Below are positions 17,226-25,901 of a stretch of DNA of 64,000 bases, in pieces. Location of the stretch: positions 2,604,001 to 2,668,000 of the forward strand of contig NZ_CP021978.1 in NCBI RefSeq assembly GCF_004803895.1, read 5' to 3'. A program made the translations under genes and the position numbers. Source of the DNA: Streptomyces hawaiiensis. Its GTDB lineage: Bacteria > Actinomycetota > Actinomycetes > Streptomycetales > Streptomycetaceae. Position 1 is the stretch's first letter, and every line of letters begins with the position of its first letter. The notes below the pieces were generated by a model. It saw only the letters and a program-made list of their open reading frames with translations, ran no database searches and was not told where the DNA came from.

Positions 17226-17254
17226 GGGGCCCCTCGCACACGGCGAGGGGCCCC
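17226..17254. terminator. Hairpin terminator after heme oxygenase
   Basis: GGGGCCCCTCGC (17226-17237) pairs with GCGAGGGGCCCC (17243-17254), just after the stop and before a convergent gene end. Confidence 0.75.
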
Positions 17255-17289
17255 GGTTCCGGCTCGGGAGAGAGCCCGGCCTGTCGTGC

Positions 17290-17508
17290 TCAGATGTCGA
17301 ACGGACCGTTGTGGCAGTCGGCCCCGCCCCACTCGATCTCGGCGGAGTACGGGGTGCACGCCACGTGGTGGTCGTTGCGGTACCCCGGGCCGTCGTCGTT
17401 GGCGGAGGCCGTCGCCGCACCGGTGGCGGACAGGGCGGCGGTGAGGGCGACGACGGCCAGAGCGGATCGAATGCGTATGAGGTTCCTCTCGCGGTGGTGC
17501 TCGGTCAC
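17290..17508 (-). CDS. Small secreted peptide of unknown function
   Basis: 72 residues from the GTG at 17506-17508 (GGGGA about 10 bp upstream); 82 residues if an upstream ATG is used. A basic stretch, a hydrophobic core IRSALAVVALTAALSATGAA and a likely signal-peptidase site after TASA leave a mature peptide of about 36 residues with two cysteines (VACTPYSAEIEWGGADC). A secreted Cys-bridged peptide is inferred. No family recognised. Confidence 0.65.
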   Translation of the reverse strand: MTEHHRERNLIRIRSALAVVALTAALSATGAATASANDDGPGYRNDHHVACTPYSAEIEWGGADCHNGPFDI

Positions 17509-17584
17509 GCCCAGAGGTCCCCGTTCACCACGGCGCACACACGCTGTTCCACCCGTACGGACGCGCTCCGCCCGGGTCAGCGGG

Positions 17585-18238
17585 TCAGCGTTCGAGGTGG
17601 ACCCGGCCGCCGACCTCGGTCCATCCGCCCGGCTGGGGTGCCGTCAGGATCTGGGAGCCCGCGCCCTGGGTGATGTTGAGGGCCCGGCCCAGCCGGTCGG
17701 TGAGCAGCAGGGCCGCGGCCCCGGTCGCCTCGTCCTCGTCGATGCCGTCGTCCCGGCCGGGGAAGGCCCGGGCCCGGATCCGCCCGGCGGGTTCGTCCTC
17801 CCACGCCCAGGCGTACACCCAGTCCCCCGGCGGCGGCACGGCCAGGTCGTCGACCTCGGCGGAGCTGCCGTACTGCCGCAGGGTCCGTGGCGGCACCCAC
17901 TCCGCCCGGGCCTCGATCCAGCAGAACTCCCCGTCCTGCCGGGCGCCGACCACCCCCGCGGGGGTGACGAGCTCGGGCACGTCGAGCAGCCAAGCCGTGC
18001 CCACGCAGGGATGCCCGGCGAAGGGCAGCCGCAGCGTCGGGGTGTAGATGTCGATCACTCCGCGCTCGGGATCGTCGACGAACACGGTCTCGCTGAACCC
18101 GATCTTCGCGGCGAACGCCTGCCGCTCACTCGGCTCAGGCATCTGGGAACCCTCACGCACGACCCCGAGCTCGTTGCCGTACCCACCGTTCGGCCCGCAG
18201 AAGACGCGGAGCACGTCGTAGTCAGTCACGAGGAGCAT
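17585..18238 (-). CDS. PhzF-family isomerase-like protein
   Basis: 217 residues, shorter than typical PhzF (about 260-300). Landmarks: DVLRVFCGPNGGYGNELGVV, the active-site region GFSETVFVD with the catalytic Glu, and LPFAGHPCVGTAWLL, then DEDEATGAAALLL near the end. PhzF relatives are epimerase or isomerase enzymes of diaminopimelate-epimerase fold; this one's substrate is unknown. The short length fits a compact Streptomyces subgroup and not obvious truncation. Confidence 0.85.
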   Translation of the reverse strand: MLLVTDYDVLRVFCGPNGGYGNELGVVREGSQMPEPSERQAFAAKIGFSETVFVDDPERGVIDIYTPTLRLPFAGHPCVGTAWLLDVPELVTPAGVVGARQDGEFCWIEARAEWVPPRTLRQYGSSAEVDDLAVPPPGDWVYAWAWEDEPAGRIRARAFPGRDDGIDEDEATGAAALLLTDRLGRALNITQGAGSQILTAPQPGGWTEVGGRVHLER

Positions 18239-18356
18239 TCTCGCCGGTCAAGGGCACCGGCCGGGGACGCAGGGGTCGTGGTGCGACCTTTGACCTTCCC
18301 TTGACTCCACCATGGGAGCGATTTTGAGCCACTTAGGTGATCCTTATGTGGCTGTC

Positions 18357-18375
18357 TTAGGTGAGCCTCACCTTC
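18357..18375. promoter_or_regulatory. DmdR/IdeR iron box upstream of efeO
   Basis: TTAGGTGAGCCTCACCTTC matches the DtxR-family consensus TTAGGTTAGSCTAACCTAA at 15 of 19 positions. It lies 18 bp upstream of the efeO ATG. A weaker half site TTAGGTGATCC begins at 18333. Iron-bound DmdR1 should repress the operon. Confidence 0.85.
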
Positions 18376-18392
18376 TCTCTTCTGGAGCCCTC

Positions 18393-19541
18393 ATGCGACC
18401 CGCCCGCCCCGCTTCCGTCGTCATCGCCGCCGCGGCGGCCCTGGCCGCCGTCACCGGCTGCACCGAGAAGAGCGACGCGAAGGACGGCGACCACGTGATC
18501 AACGTGACGGCGACGGACGACAAGTGCCAGGTGTCGAAGAAGGAGTTCCCGGCCGGGCACGTCGAGCTGGCCGTCGAGAACAAGGGCTCCAAGGTCACCG
18601 AGGTCTACGTCCTCTTCCCCGACGACCGCGTGGTCACCGAGCGGGAGAACATAGGCCCCGGCACCAAGCAGCGGGTCACCGCCGAGGTGAAGGCCGGCGA
18701 CTACCAGATCGCCTGCAAGCCCGGCATGAAGGGCGACGGCATCCGCCAGGCCGTGAAGGCCACCGGCGGCAAGGCCGTCCAGCGCGACCCGCGCCTGGAC
18801 AAGGCCGTCGCGGCCTACCGCGCCTACGTCCAGCAGCAGGCCGACGAGACGCTGCCGAAGGCCGAGACCTTCGCCAAGGCGGTCAAGTCCGGTGACCTCG
18901 AAGCCGCGAAGAAGGCGTACGCCCTCTCCCGCATCGGCTGGGAGCGCACCGAGCCGGTCGCCGAGTCGTTCGGCGACATCGACCCCAAGGTCGACGTCCG
19001 CGAGGACGGTCTGGAGGACGGCCAGGACCCCGCCACCGACTGGACGGGTTGGCACCGCCTGGAGAAGGCCCTCTGGCAGGACAAGAAGATCGGCACCCGC
19101 GAGAAGGACCTCGCCGACCTGCTGATCAAGGACCTGAAGGACTGGCAGAACCGGGTCGGCAAGGCCGAGATCACCCCCACCTCCATGGCCAACGGCGCCA
19201 AGGAACTCCTCGACGAGGTCGCCACCGGCAAGGTCACCGGCGAGGAGGAGCGCTACTCGCACACCGACCTGGTCGACTTCAAGGCCAACGTCGAAGGCGC
19301 GCAGAAGTCGTACGCCCTGCTGAAGCCGGTCGCGAAGGAGAACGACGCGGCCCTCGTCACCGAACTCGACGAGCAGTTCGCGGCCCTGGACAAGCTGCTC
19401 GACCGGTACCGCCCGAACCCGAGGTCGTACGACTTCACCTCCTACGACAAGGTCGGCAAGGCCGACCGCAAGGAGCTCTCGGACGCGGTCAACGCCTTGG
19501 CGGAGCCGCTGTCGAAGCTCGCCGCGGCCGTGGTGAAGTAG
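18393..19541 (+). CDS. efeO: Iron uptake system lipoprotein EfeO (cupredoxin + peptidase M75)
   Basis: 382 residues from the ATG at 18393 (GGAG 7 bp upstream). A lipobox AAVTGC at about residues 18-23 anchors it outside the membrane. Residues 30-120 are cupredoxin-like (KKEFPAGHVELAVEN and IACKPGM) and 125-380 form the imelysin/M75 domain with the HxxE-type metal site GWHRLEKALW. It binds iron and hands it to EfeU. First gene of efeO-efeB-efeU, with 2 bp to efeB. Confidence 0.95.
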   Translation: MRPARPASVVIAAAAALAAVTGCTEKSDAKDGDHVINVTATDDKCQVSKKEFPAGHVELAVENKGSKVTEVYVLFPDDRVVTERENIGPGTKQRVTAEVKAGDYQIACKPGMKGDGIRQAVKATGGKAVQRDPRLDKAVAAYRAYVQQQADETLPKAETFAKAVKSGDLEAAKKAYALSRIGWERTEPVAESFGDIDPKVDVREDGLEDGQDPATDWTGWHRLEKALWQDKKIGTREKDLADLLIKDLKDWQNRVGKAEITPTSMANGAKELLDEVATGKVTGEEERYSHTDLVDFKANVEGAQKSYALLKPVAKENDAALVTELDEQFAALDKLLDRYRPNPRSYDFTSYDKVGKADRKELSDAVNALAEPLSKLAAAVVK

Positions 19542-19543
19542 CG

Positions 19544-20779
19544 ATGACGGACACCGGCTCCCCCTCCCCCAGCCGCCGTTCCCTGCTCGGCTGGGGCGGC
19601 GCGGGCCTGGCGATCGGCGCGGCAGCGGCAGGCGGCGCGGTGGCGATGGCCCGCACCGAGGACGACAGCGAACCGGCCGGCTCGGCGATCGCCTTCCACG
19701 GCCCGCGCCAGGCGGGCATCGCCACCCCGGTGCAGGACCGCCTGCACTTCGCCGCGTTCGACGTGACGACCGACGACCGGGACGCCTTCGTCCGGTTGCT
19801 GAAGGACTGGACGGCGGCCGCCCGGCGCATGACGGCCGGGCACGCCGTCGGCGAGGGCGCCTACGGCGGCCTGGCCGAGGCGCCCCCTGACGACACCGGC
19901 GAGGCGCTGGGCCTGAAGCCCTCCCGCCTGACCCTCACGATCGGCTTCGGCCCGTCCCTGTTCGAGAAGTTCGACCTCACGGACCGCCGCCCCGAGGCCC
20001 TGGTGGACCTGCCGAAGTTCGCGGGCGACAACCTCGACAAGAACCGCAGCGGCGGCGACCTGTGTATCCAGGCCTGCGCCGACGACCCCCAGGTCGCGGT
20101 CCACGCCGTGCGCAACCTGGCCCGCATCGGCTTCGGCAAGGTCGTCATCCGCTGGTCGCAGCTCGGCTTCGGCAAGACCTCCTCGACGACGCCCGAGGCC
20201 CAGACCCCGCGCAACCTCATGGGCTTCAAGGACGGTACGCGCAACATAGCGGGCACGGAGACGGACCGCCTGAAGAAGTTCGTCTGGGTGGACGGCAAGG
20301 ACGGCCCGCCCTGGATGGAGGGCGGCTCCTACCTGGTCGCCCGCCGCATCCGCATGCACATCGAGACCTGGGACCGCACCTCGCTGCAGGAGCAGGAGGA
20401 CATCTTCGGCCGCGACAAGGGCGAGGGCGCCCCGGTCGGCAAGGCCAAGGAGCGCGACGAGCCGTTCCTGAAGGCGATGAAGCCCGACGCTCACGTCCGG
20501 CTCGCGCACCCCGACACCAACCACGGGGCGACGATCCTGCGCCGCGGCTACTCCTTCACCGACGGCACGGACGGCCTCGGCCGCCTGGACGCGGGCCTGT
20601 TCTTCCTGGCCTACCAGCGCGACGTGCGCGAGGGCTTCATCCCGATCCAGCGCAGCCTGGCCGCGGACGCGCTCAACGAGTACATCCAGCACGTGGGTTC
20701 GGCGCTCTTCGCCATCCCGCCGGGCGTCCGCGACCAGGACGACTGGTGGGGCCGGACGCTGTTCTCCAAGGAGGCCTGA
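19544..20779 (+). CDS. efeB: Deferrochelatase/peroxidase EfeB (DyP type, Tat-exported)
   Basis: 411 residues from the ATG 2 bp after efeO. The twin-arginine leader SRRSLLGWGGAGLAIG indicates folded export with heme. The DyP signature GFKDGTRN with its catalytic Asp is intact, and QERDVREGFIPIQ-like C-terminal elements are present. In EfeUOB systems it oxidises ferrous iron or extracts iron from heme on the outside face. Ribosome sites link it to both neighbours. Confidence 0.95.
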   Translation: MTDTGSPSPSRRSLLGWGGAGLAIGAAAAGGAVAMARTEDDSEPAGSAIAFHGPRQAGIATPVQDRLHFAAFDVTTDDRDAFVRLLKDWTAAARRMTAGHAVGEGAYGGLAEAPPDDTGEALGLKPSRLTLTIGFGPSLFEKFDLTDRRPEALVDLPKFAGDNLDKNRSGGDLCIQACADDPQVAVHAVRNLARIGFGKVVIRWSQLGFGKTSSTTPEAQTPRNLMGFKDGTRNIAGTETDRLKKFVWVDGKDGPPWMEGGSYLVARRIRMHIETWDRTSLQEQEDIFGRDKGEGAPVGKAKERDEPFLKAMKPDAHVRLAHPDTNHGATILRRGYSFTDGTDGLGRLDAGLFFLAYQRDVREGFIPIQRSLAADALNEYIQHVGSALFAIPPGVRDQDDWWGRTLFSKEA

Positions 20780-20783
20780 GCCC

Positions 20784-21617
20784 GTGTTCTCCAACTACCT
20801 GATCGGCCTGCGTGAGGGCCTGGAGGCGAGCCTCGTCGTCTGCATCCTCATCGCCTACCTGGTCAAGACGGACCGCAGGGACGCCCTGAAGCCGATCTGG
20901 ACCGGCATAGCCGTCGCGATCGCCCTCGCACTCGGCTTCGGCTGCGCCCTCGAATTCGGCTCCCAGGAGCTGACGTTCCAGGCGCAGGAGGCACTCGGCG
21001 GCTCGCTGTCGATCCTCGCGGTGGGCCTGGTGACGTGGATGGTGTTCTGGATGCGCCGTACGGCCCGCCACCTCAAGTCGGAGCTGCACGGCAGGCTGGA
21101 CGCGGCCCTCGCGATGGGCACGGGGGCGCTGGTCGCCACGGCCTTCCTCGCGGTGGGCCGGGAGGGCCTGGAAACAGCCCTGTTCGTCTGGGCGTCGATC
21201 CACGCGGCGAGCGACGGCACGCCCCGCCCCCTGCTCGGCGTCGCCCTCGGTCTCCTGACGGCGATCCTCCTGGGCTGGCTGTTCTACCGGGGCGCGCTGC
21301 GCATCAACCTGGCGAAGTTCTTCACGTGGACCGGCGGCATGCTGGTGGTCGTCGCGGCCGGCGTCCTGGCCTACGGCTTCCACGACCTCCAGGAGGCCGA
21401 CTTCCTGCCCGGCCTCACCGACAAGGCCTTCGACATCTCCGGCACGATCCCTCCGGACAGCTGGTACGGCACGCTCCTCAAGGGCGTCTTCAACTTCCAG
21501 CCCGACCCCACCACCCTCCAAGTAGCGGTCTGGCTCCTGTACTTGATCCCGACCCTGGCCCTCTTCCTGGCCCCGGCCCGGACCGCTGTGAAGGCGCCGG
21601 TGCACGACAGGGCGTGA
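20784..21617 (+). CDS. efeU: Iron permease EfeU (FTR1 family)
   Basis: 277 residues from a GTG 4 bp after efeB, with AAGGAGG upstream. Seven hydrophobic segments and the two REXXE iron motifs: LREGLEAS near residue 10 and GREGLETALFVW near residue 130. It carries iron across the membrane after EfeO/EfeB processing. Last gene of the operon; hairpins follow. Confidence 0.95.
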   Translation: MFSNYLIGLREGLEASLVVCILIAYLVKTDRRDALKPIWTGIAVAIALALGFGCALEFGSQELTFQAQEALGGSLSILAVGLVTWMVFWMRRTARHLKSELHGRLDAALAMGTGALVATAFLAVGREGLETALFVWASIHAASDGTPRPLLGVALGLLTAILLGWLFYRGALRINLAKFFTWTGGMLVVVAAGVLAYGFHDLQEADFLPGLTDKAFDISGTIPPDSWYGTLLKGVFNFQPDPTTLQVAVWLLYLIPTLALFLAPARTAVKAPVHDRA

Positions 21618-21645
21618 CAACACACCGCCACTGACACTGAGGCCG

Positions 21646-21709
21646 GGTGGGCCCGCAACCCGGCGCAGCGGGGCGCCGCTGCGCCCACCCGTGCCGCCCT
21701 TAGCGGCAC
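21646..21709. terminator. Composite hairpins after efeU
   Basis: GGGTGGGC (21646-21653) can pair with GCCCACCC (21683-21690), and the inner GGCGCAGCG (21662-21670) with CGCTGCGCC (21677-21685), which compete at the edge. A second hairpin GTGCCGC/GCGGCAC occupies 21691-21709. It ends the efe operon and resembles interspersed Streptomyces hairpin repeats (from memory). Confidence 0.6.
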
Positions 21710-21758
21710 TCATGCCCGCAGCTGGGGCGGCCCGCACCCGCCGTCGTACGCAAGGGGA

Positions 21759-21862
21759 CGTGTCGGGGGGTGTCCGCCCGCAGCTGGTTGGCGCGTCAAC
21801 GGACAGTCAGTCGGCGTGAGACCCCATCGCGCCGTTCCGAGGACGGACACCCCCCGACACGG
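21759..21862. repeat. 18-bp perfect long-range inverted repeat
   Basis: CGTGTCGGGGGGTGTCCG (21759-21776) is exactly repeated in reverse complement at 21845-21862, with a 68-bp spacer. The motif GCCCGCAGCTGG occurs just upstream (about 21714) and again at the start of the spacer. There is no gene in 21618-21991. Confidence 0.8.
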
Positions 21863-21991
21863 CCCCGACCCACCCCCGGCGATCAGGCGAAGGCGCGCAC
21901 CCACCTCCACCCCACACCCCACACCCCCGGCCCAACCGCCGGAGGCACCCGGTAGGGTTCGCCTCCGGAAAGGGGAAGGTGAAGGTACCCG

Positions 21992-22984
21992 ATGAGCAGG
22001 GATCGCGACCCTCGAACGCTCCGCAGGCCCGCCCGGAGCGCCCTCATAGCAACCTCGGCGACCGCTTTGTCGCTGACGGCCAGCGGATGCGTCGTCGTGC
22101 ACGGCGAACGGGAGATCCTCCCGTCCACGACCCGCGCCGAAGCCGCCAAGGCCCTCCAGGAGTTCACGACCGCGTACAACGAGGCCGACAAGGCCTTCGA
22201 CGGCACCCTGGACGCCGACCACACCACCGGCGCCCTCGCCGACATCGACGCGGCCCGCCTGAAGGCCGGGAAGGCGAACAACCCGGACGGCAACCCGAGC
22301 CACTCCCCGCTGAAGCTGACGGACGCGAAGTTCACCATCCCCAAGAAGGCCGGCTGGCCCCGCTGGTTCGTCGTCGACGCGGCCGGCAACAAGGGCGGCA
22401 CCGCCCGCTGGCTGCTGGTGTTCACCCGCAGCAGCCTGGACGACCCGTTCCAGGTCGCGTACCTGACGCTCGTCGCGCCGGGCAAGGTCCCGCAGTTCAA
22501 GAGGGACGCCGACGGCTGGGCCGAGTCGGTCCCCGTCAACTCCACCGACCTGGCCACGGACCCCGGCGCCCTGAGCCGGACGTACGCGACGTACCTGAAG
22601 AGCGGCGGAGAGACCTTCGCGGACGGCGCCCACACCAGCCAGTGGCGTGCCCTGCGCCAGAAGAACTCCAAGAAGCCGGGCATGGTCACCCAGTACATCG
22701 ACGAGCCGCTGACGAACGGCGACTACGCACCGCTGGGGCTGCGCACGGCGGACGGCGGGGCACTGGTCTTCTTCACCACACGCCACTACGAGAAGCAGAC
22801 CGCCTACGCGGGCACGTCCGTCCCCGCCCCCAACAAGGACGTCCTCGCCCTGACGAAGGGCGAGATCAAGCAGTCCCTCACGATGGAGTTCGTCTCCAAC
22901 GAGGTGGCGCTGGACCCCAAGGGCCAGGGCAAGGTGACGATCCTGGGCAGGATCCAGGGCCTGACCTCGGCGGAAGGCTCGTAG
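21992..22984 (+). CDS. Secreted lipoprotein of unknown function
   Basis: 330 residues. A basic N-terminus RDPRTLRRPARS, hydrophobic core and lipobox LTASGC (Cys about 33) mark a membrane-anchored lipoprotein. The rest is soluble, rich in Lys/Asp, with WPRWFVVDAAGNKGGTARWLLVF and NGDYAPLGLRTADGGALVFF. No catalytic motif recognised. Such conserved Streptomyces lipoproteins have no assigned role. It follows the inverted-repeat region after efe; ribosome site AAGGTGAAGG is present. Confidence 0.85.
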   Translation: MSRDRDPRTLRRPARSALIATSATALSLTASGCVVVHGEREILPSTTRAEAAKALQEFTTAYNEADKAFDGTLDADHTTGALADIDAARLKAGKANNPDGNPSHSPLKLTDAKFTIPKKAGWPRWFVVDAAGNKGGTARWLLVFTRSSLDDPFQVAYLTLVAPGKVPQFKRDADGWAESVPVNSTDLATDPGALSRTYATYLKSGGETFADGAHTSQWRALRQKNSKKPGMVTQYIDEPLTNGDYAPLGLRTADGGALVFFTTRHYEKQTAYAGTSVPAPNKDVLALTKGEIKQSLTMEFVSNEVALDPKGQGKVTILGRIQGLTSAEGS

Positions 22985-23031
22985 CCAGGCCCGCCCGCCC
23001 GCACGGCACAGTCGCCGACAGGCCTCAGCGC

Positions 23032-23772
23032 TCAGCGCCGCAGCGGCCAGCTGGCCCCGGCGGCGTGGTCCGCGTCGTCCTCACCGACGTAGCGCCCGCA
23101 GACCTCCGTGAGCACCTCCAGCAGGCTCAGCGGATCCGGCAGCGCGTGCTCCGGCCCGCGCACCCACCGCACCGTCTGGTCGTCACCGGGCAGCCGCGCC
23201 GGCGGTACGAGGACGTAGGAGCCCCGGCAGTGCCAGCGCAGCCCGGGGTGCTCGTCCACGGTCTCGGGGTGGCAGTCCAGCTCGCACGGCCACCACTCGT
23301 CCTCGTCCTCGGGCGTACCGCGGGTGAGCGTGAAGAAGAGGATGCGGCCGTCGTCGCTCTCGGCGACCGGCCCGACCTCGACACCGGCGGCGAGCAGCCG
23401 CTCCAACGCCTCGCGACCGGCATCGAGGGGCACGTCGAGGACGTCGTGCACCATGCCGGTCGCGGTGATGAAGTTGGCCTGCGGCTGATGGCGGGCCCAG
23501 CGCTCGATCTGGGCGCCGTCGGTGGTGGACTGCGTCTGCCAGGCGAAGGACACCGGATGCCGGGCGGGGGTGGGACAGCCGACCCGGTCGCAGGAGCAGC
23601 GGTACCCGGCCGGGTGCGCGGCGGGCGCGAGGGGCAGTCCCGCGCCGGCGGCGGCGAGCAGCAGGGCCTCACGGCCGCCGTCCCCGGCGGTCTCCTTCGG
23701 CCGGCGCCCGGCGCGCAGCCACTGGGTGAGTTTGCCCCGCAGGCCGGTCCGGCCGCCGAACTCCGCGCTCAT
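23032..23772 (-). CDS. Bifunctional DNA primase/polymerase (prim-pol N-domain) protein
   Basis: 246 residues, the size of a stand-alone AEP prim-pol domain. The Cys/His cluster YRCSCDRVGCPTPARHP and the downstream QPQANFITATG are typical of the prim-pol family common in actinobacteria. The usual C-terminal helicase is absent. DNA synthesis activity is not assured: I cannot pick out the three catalytic carboxylates with confidence. It is not near other replication genes. Confidence 0.8.
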   Translation of the reverse strand: MSAEFGGRTGLRGKLTQWLRAGRRPKETAGDGGREALLLAAAGAGLPLAPAAHPAGYRCSCDRVGCPTPARHPVSFAWQTQSTTDGAQIERWARHQPQANFITATGMVHDVLDVPLDAGREALERLLAAGVEVGPVAESDDGRILFFTLTRGTPEDEDEWWPCELDCHPETVDEHPGLRWHCRGSYVLVPPARLPGDDQTVRWVRGPEHALPDPLSLLEVLTEVCGRYVGEDDADHAAGASWPLRR

Positions 23773-23979
23773 CTATCCCCTCGCCTCGCCGTCGTGCGCA
23801 ACAGCATGCCTCATGGTCCCATCTTCGCGCGCACCGGGGGGCCAGTGCCCACATCCGGGACAGGAGGGACGCAACGTACACCGGGCACCCGACGGGAGAG
23901 AAGCGGCGAGCCCCGCTCTGCCCCATGATCGGGTGTCATTGCCCGCTTTGCCATGACATGGCGCCCTACCGTGGTCGCC

Positions 23980-24837
23980 ATGGTCACTTGGATCGCGCTG
24001 ACGGGTCTGGCCTCCGTGGCTTCCGTGGTCTCGCTGACCCTCACGGGACCCGGCGGCCGTGCCCCGGCCCCGCTGGAGTGGGGGGCGGGTCCGCTGACCG
24101 TGGCGGCCCTGCCCCGGATCACGTACGTCGCGCACCGCGGCGGAGCCCGCGAGGTCCCCGAGAACAGCATGGCGGGGCTGGTGGCCGCCTACGAGCGCGG
24201 GACGGCGCAGGTGCTGGACTTCGACACGCGGCTGCTGCGCGACGGCACGCCGGTGGTGTTCCACGACGAGACCCTGAACCGCACCACGTACCTGGGCGGC
24301 GAGGTGCGCGGCCTGGACGCCCGGGAGTGGCAGGGCGTACGGCTGCGCCCGAAGGACAGGCTCCCCGGGAGCTGGCGGTCGGAGCGGCCGCCGACGGTCG
24401 CCGAGGTGCTGGATCGTTTCGGCGGGCGGATCGTGCTGATGCTGGAGGCGAAGGACCCGCGGAGCCTGGACCGGCTGGCCGCGCTGATCCGGGCCCGCGG
24501 CCTGACCCGCTCGGTGTTCGTGAACTCCAACGACCCCGAGGTGGCCCGGCGTGTCCACCGCCTCGGGCTGCTCGCGCAGTTGTGGCGCTCGGCGGAGCAA
24601 CTGCGCACGGACCGCCCGGAGCGCTGGCGGTCGTACGTGGACCTGCTGGACGTGGACCACCGGGCGCGCGACGCGGATCTGGTGCGGGCGGTGAACTCGG
24701 GGATCGCGCGGGTGTGGGCGCACACCGTGGTCACGGACGCGCAGCGGGACCGGGTGCTGGCGCTGGGCTGCTCCGGTGTGATCACGGACGCGCCGGGGCG
24801 GCTGGCCCGGGCCGCTCAGCGCGGGGCCAGGCCGTGA
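23980..24837 (+). CDS. Glycerophosphodiester phosphodiesterase family protein
   Basis: 285 residues from the ATG at 23980, which has TACCGT 7 bp upstream and no ribosome site (leaderless type); an ATG at 23953 in frame is the alternative. A hydrophobic N-terminus (about 5-25) is a signal or anchor. The GDPD core is clear: YVAHRGGAREVPENS, DFDTRLLRDGTPVVFHDETLNRTT and VLMLEAKDP, giving metal and catalytic His/Glu/Asp. It releases glycerol-3-phosphate from glycerophosphodiesters outside the cell. Its 3' end overlaps the convergent TetR gene by 22 bp. Confidence 0.9.
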   Translation: MVTWIALTGLASVASVVSLTLTGPGGRAPAPLEWGAGPLTVAALPRITYVAHRGGAREVPENSMAGLVAAYERGTAQVLDFDTRLLRDGTPVVFHDETLNRTTYLGGEVRGLDAREWQGVRLRPKDRLPGSWRSERPPTVAEVLDRFGGRIVLMLEAKDPRSLDRLAALIRARGLTRSVFVNSNDPEVARRVHRLGLLAQLWRSAEQLRTDRPERWRSYVDLLDVDHRARDADLVRAVNSGIARVWAHTVVTDAQRDRVLALGCSGVITDAPGRLARAAQRGARP

Positions 24838-25457
24838 AGGGCGTAGTCGACGAGGGTGTCGGTGTACTCGTGGGAGATCGGGCCCGTGTGCTGGAGCCAG
24901 CGCTGGGCGAGCGGGGAGATGAAGAACTCCAGGGCGATGCGCGGGTCGATCTCGGGCCGCATCTGGCCGGCCTCCTGTGCGGCGCGCAGCCGGCCGACGT
25001 AGAGGTCGAGTGAGGGCTGCATCAGCTTGGCCACGAGTTCGCGCCCGAGCTGCTCGTTGACGACGCCCTCGGCGGCCAGCGCGCGGGACGGCACGTCGAA
25101 CCTGGGGTCGCACATCTGGTCGACGGTGGCGCGCAGGACCGCCTTGACATCGGCGGCGAGGTCGCCGGTGTCCGGGAAGACGTAGGGCTCCGGTCCGGCC
25201 TCCCGCATGGACTGCTCGGCCAGGTCGAGGAACGCCTCCATCAGGACGTCCGCCTTGGACGACCACCATCGGTAGATCGTCTGCTTGCCGACACCGGCGC
25301 GGGCGGCGATGCCCTCGATGGTGGTCTTCGGGTAGCCGACCTCCACGACGAGCGCGAGGGCGGCGTCGTAGATGGCGCGGCGGGACTTCTCGCTGCGCCG
25401 GGTGGAGTCGGGGGCGGGCTTGCCGGGGGCGGGCTGGGCGGACTTTTGGACGGCCAT
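24816..25457 (-). CDS. TetR/AcrR family transcriptional regulator
   Basis: 213 residues. HTH TTIEGIAARAGVGKQTIYRW followed by WSSKADVLMEAFLDL. The ATG at 25455-25457 has TAAATT 6 bp upstream, a leaderless arrangement. It is divergent from the small gene at 25563; two palindromes (25481-25493 and 25515-25533) lie between them and are the likely operators. The C-terminal domain ends SPLAQRWLQHTGPISHEYTD, as in the TetR_C_16/33 type. Confidence 0.92.
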   Translation of the reverse strand: MAVQKSAQPAPGKPAPDSTRRSEKSRRAIYDAALALVVEVGYPKTTIEGIAARAGVGKQTIYRWWSSKADVLMEAFLDLAEQSMREAGPEPYVFPDTGDLAADVKAVLRATVDQMCDPRFDVPSRALAAEGVVNEQLGRELVAKLMQPSLDLYVGRLRAAQEAGQMRPEIDPRIALEFFISPLAQRWLQHTGPISHEYTDTLVDYALHGLAPR

Positions 25458-25480
25458 GGGTCGAATTTATCAGGTTGACA

Positions 25481-25493
25481 AGACGGAGCGTCT
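25481..25493. promoter_or_regulatory. TetR operator candidate 1 in divergent promoter
   Basis: AGACG-GAG-CGTCT is a perfect 5+3+5 inverted repeat immediately after a consensus TTGACA (25475-25480), which with GAAAGT 17 bp later could form the promoter of the small rightward gene. A repressor here would block both directions. Confidence 0.6.
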
Positions 25494-25514
25494 CGCGGAA
25501 AGTGGAGCCCGTGA

Positions 25515-25533
25515 ACGAGACGAACCGTCTCGT
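25515..25533. promoter_or_regulatory. TetR operator candidate 2 in divergent promoter
   Basis: ACGAGACG-AAC-CGTCTCGT is a perfect 8+3+8 inverted repeat, 30 bp upstream of the small rightward gene. It shares the CGAGAC/GTCTCG arms with the operator at 4814-4832 but has a different spacer length. Confidence 0.7.
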
Positions 25534-25562
25534 CGCGAAAAGGAGACAGGGAAGGAACCGAG

Positions 25563-25769
25563 ATGACCCGAGGCGGAGCCGGAAACATGCTGGGTGTCGG
25601 CGGATCGCGCAAGAACCTCGGCCGCAGGGCACTGCGCGGCGGCGGCCGGGGCGACCGGATCGGCGGCGGTCTCGACCCGCGGGCCCACAAGCGCGAACTG
25701 CTGCGCAAGCTCCAGGAGAAACGGCAGCAGGAAGCACCGGAGGAGGGCACGGCCGGCGAGGCGTCGTGA
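25563..25769 (+). CDS. Small basic protein, DUF6243-like
   Basis: 68 residues with AAGGAG and GGAAGG sites before the ATG. Gly/Arg-rich start MTRGGAGNMLGVGGSRKNLG, then GGGLDPRAHKRELLRKLQEK, a charged helix, and an acidic tail. I recall this pattern as DUF6243 in Streptomyces (unverified). Function unknown. Under a TetR-type divergent control region, so it is probably induced by whatever ligand the regulator senses. Confidence 0.75.
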   Translation: MTRGGAGNMLGVGGSRKNLGRRALRGGGRGDRIGGGLDPRAHKRELLRKLQEKRQQEAPEEGTAGEAS

Positions 25770-25901
25770 GCCTCCCCCGTGCGAGGGAGAGCGGACCCCC
25801 GCGCGCGGGATCCTCCCGGGCTGTCCGGCGGATGTACTGAGGCGGTCGCGGCTTGCGACCGGCGGACCTTCGCCCCACGGACACCCGGGAGGACTCGGCT
25901 C

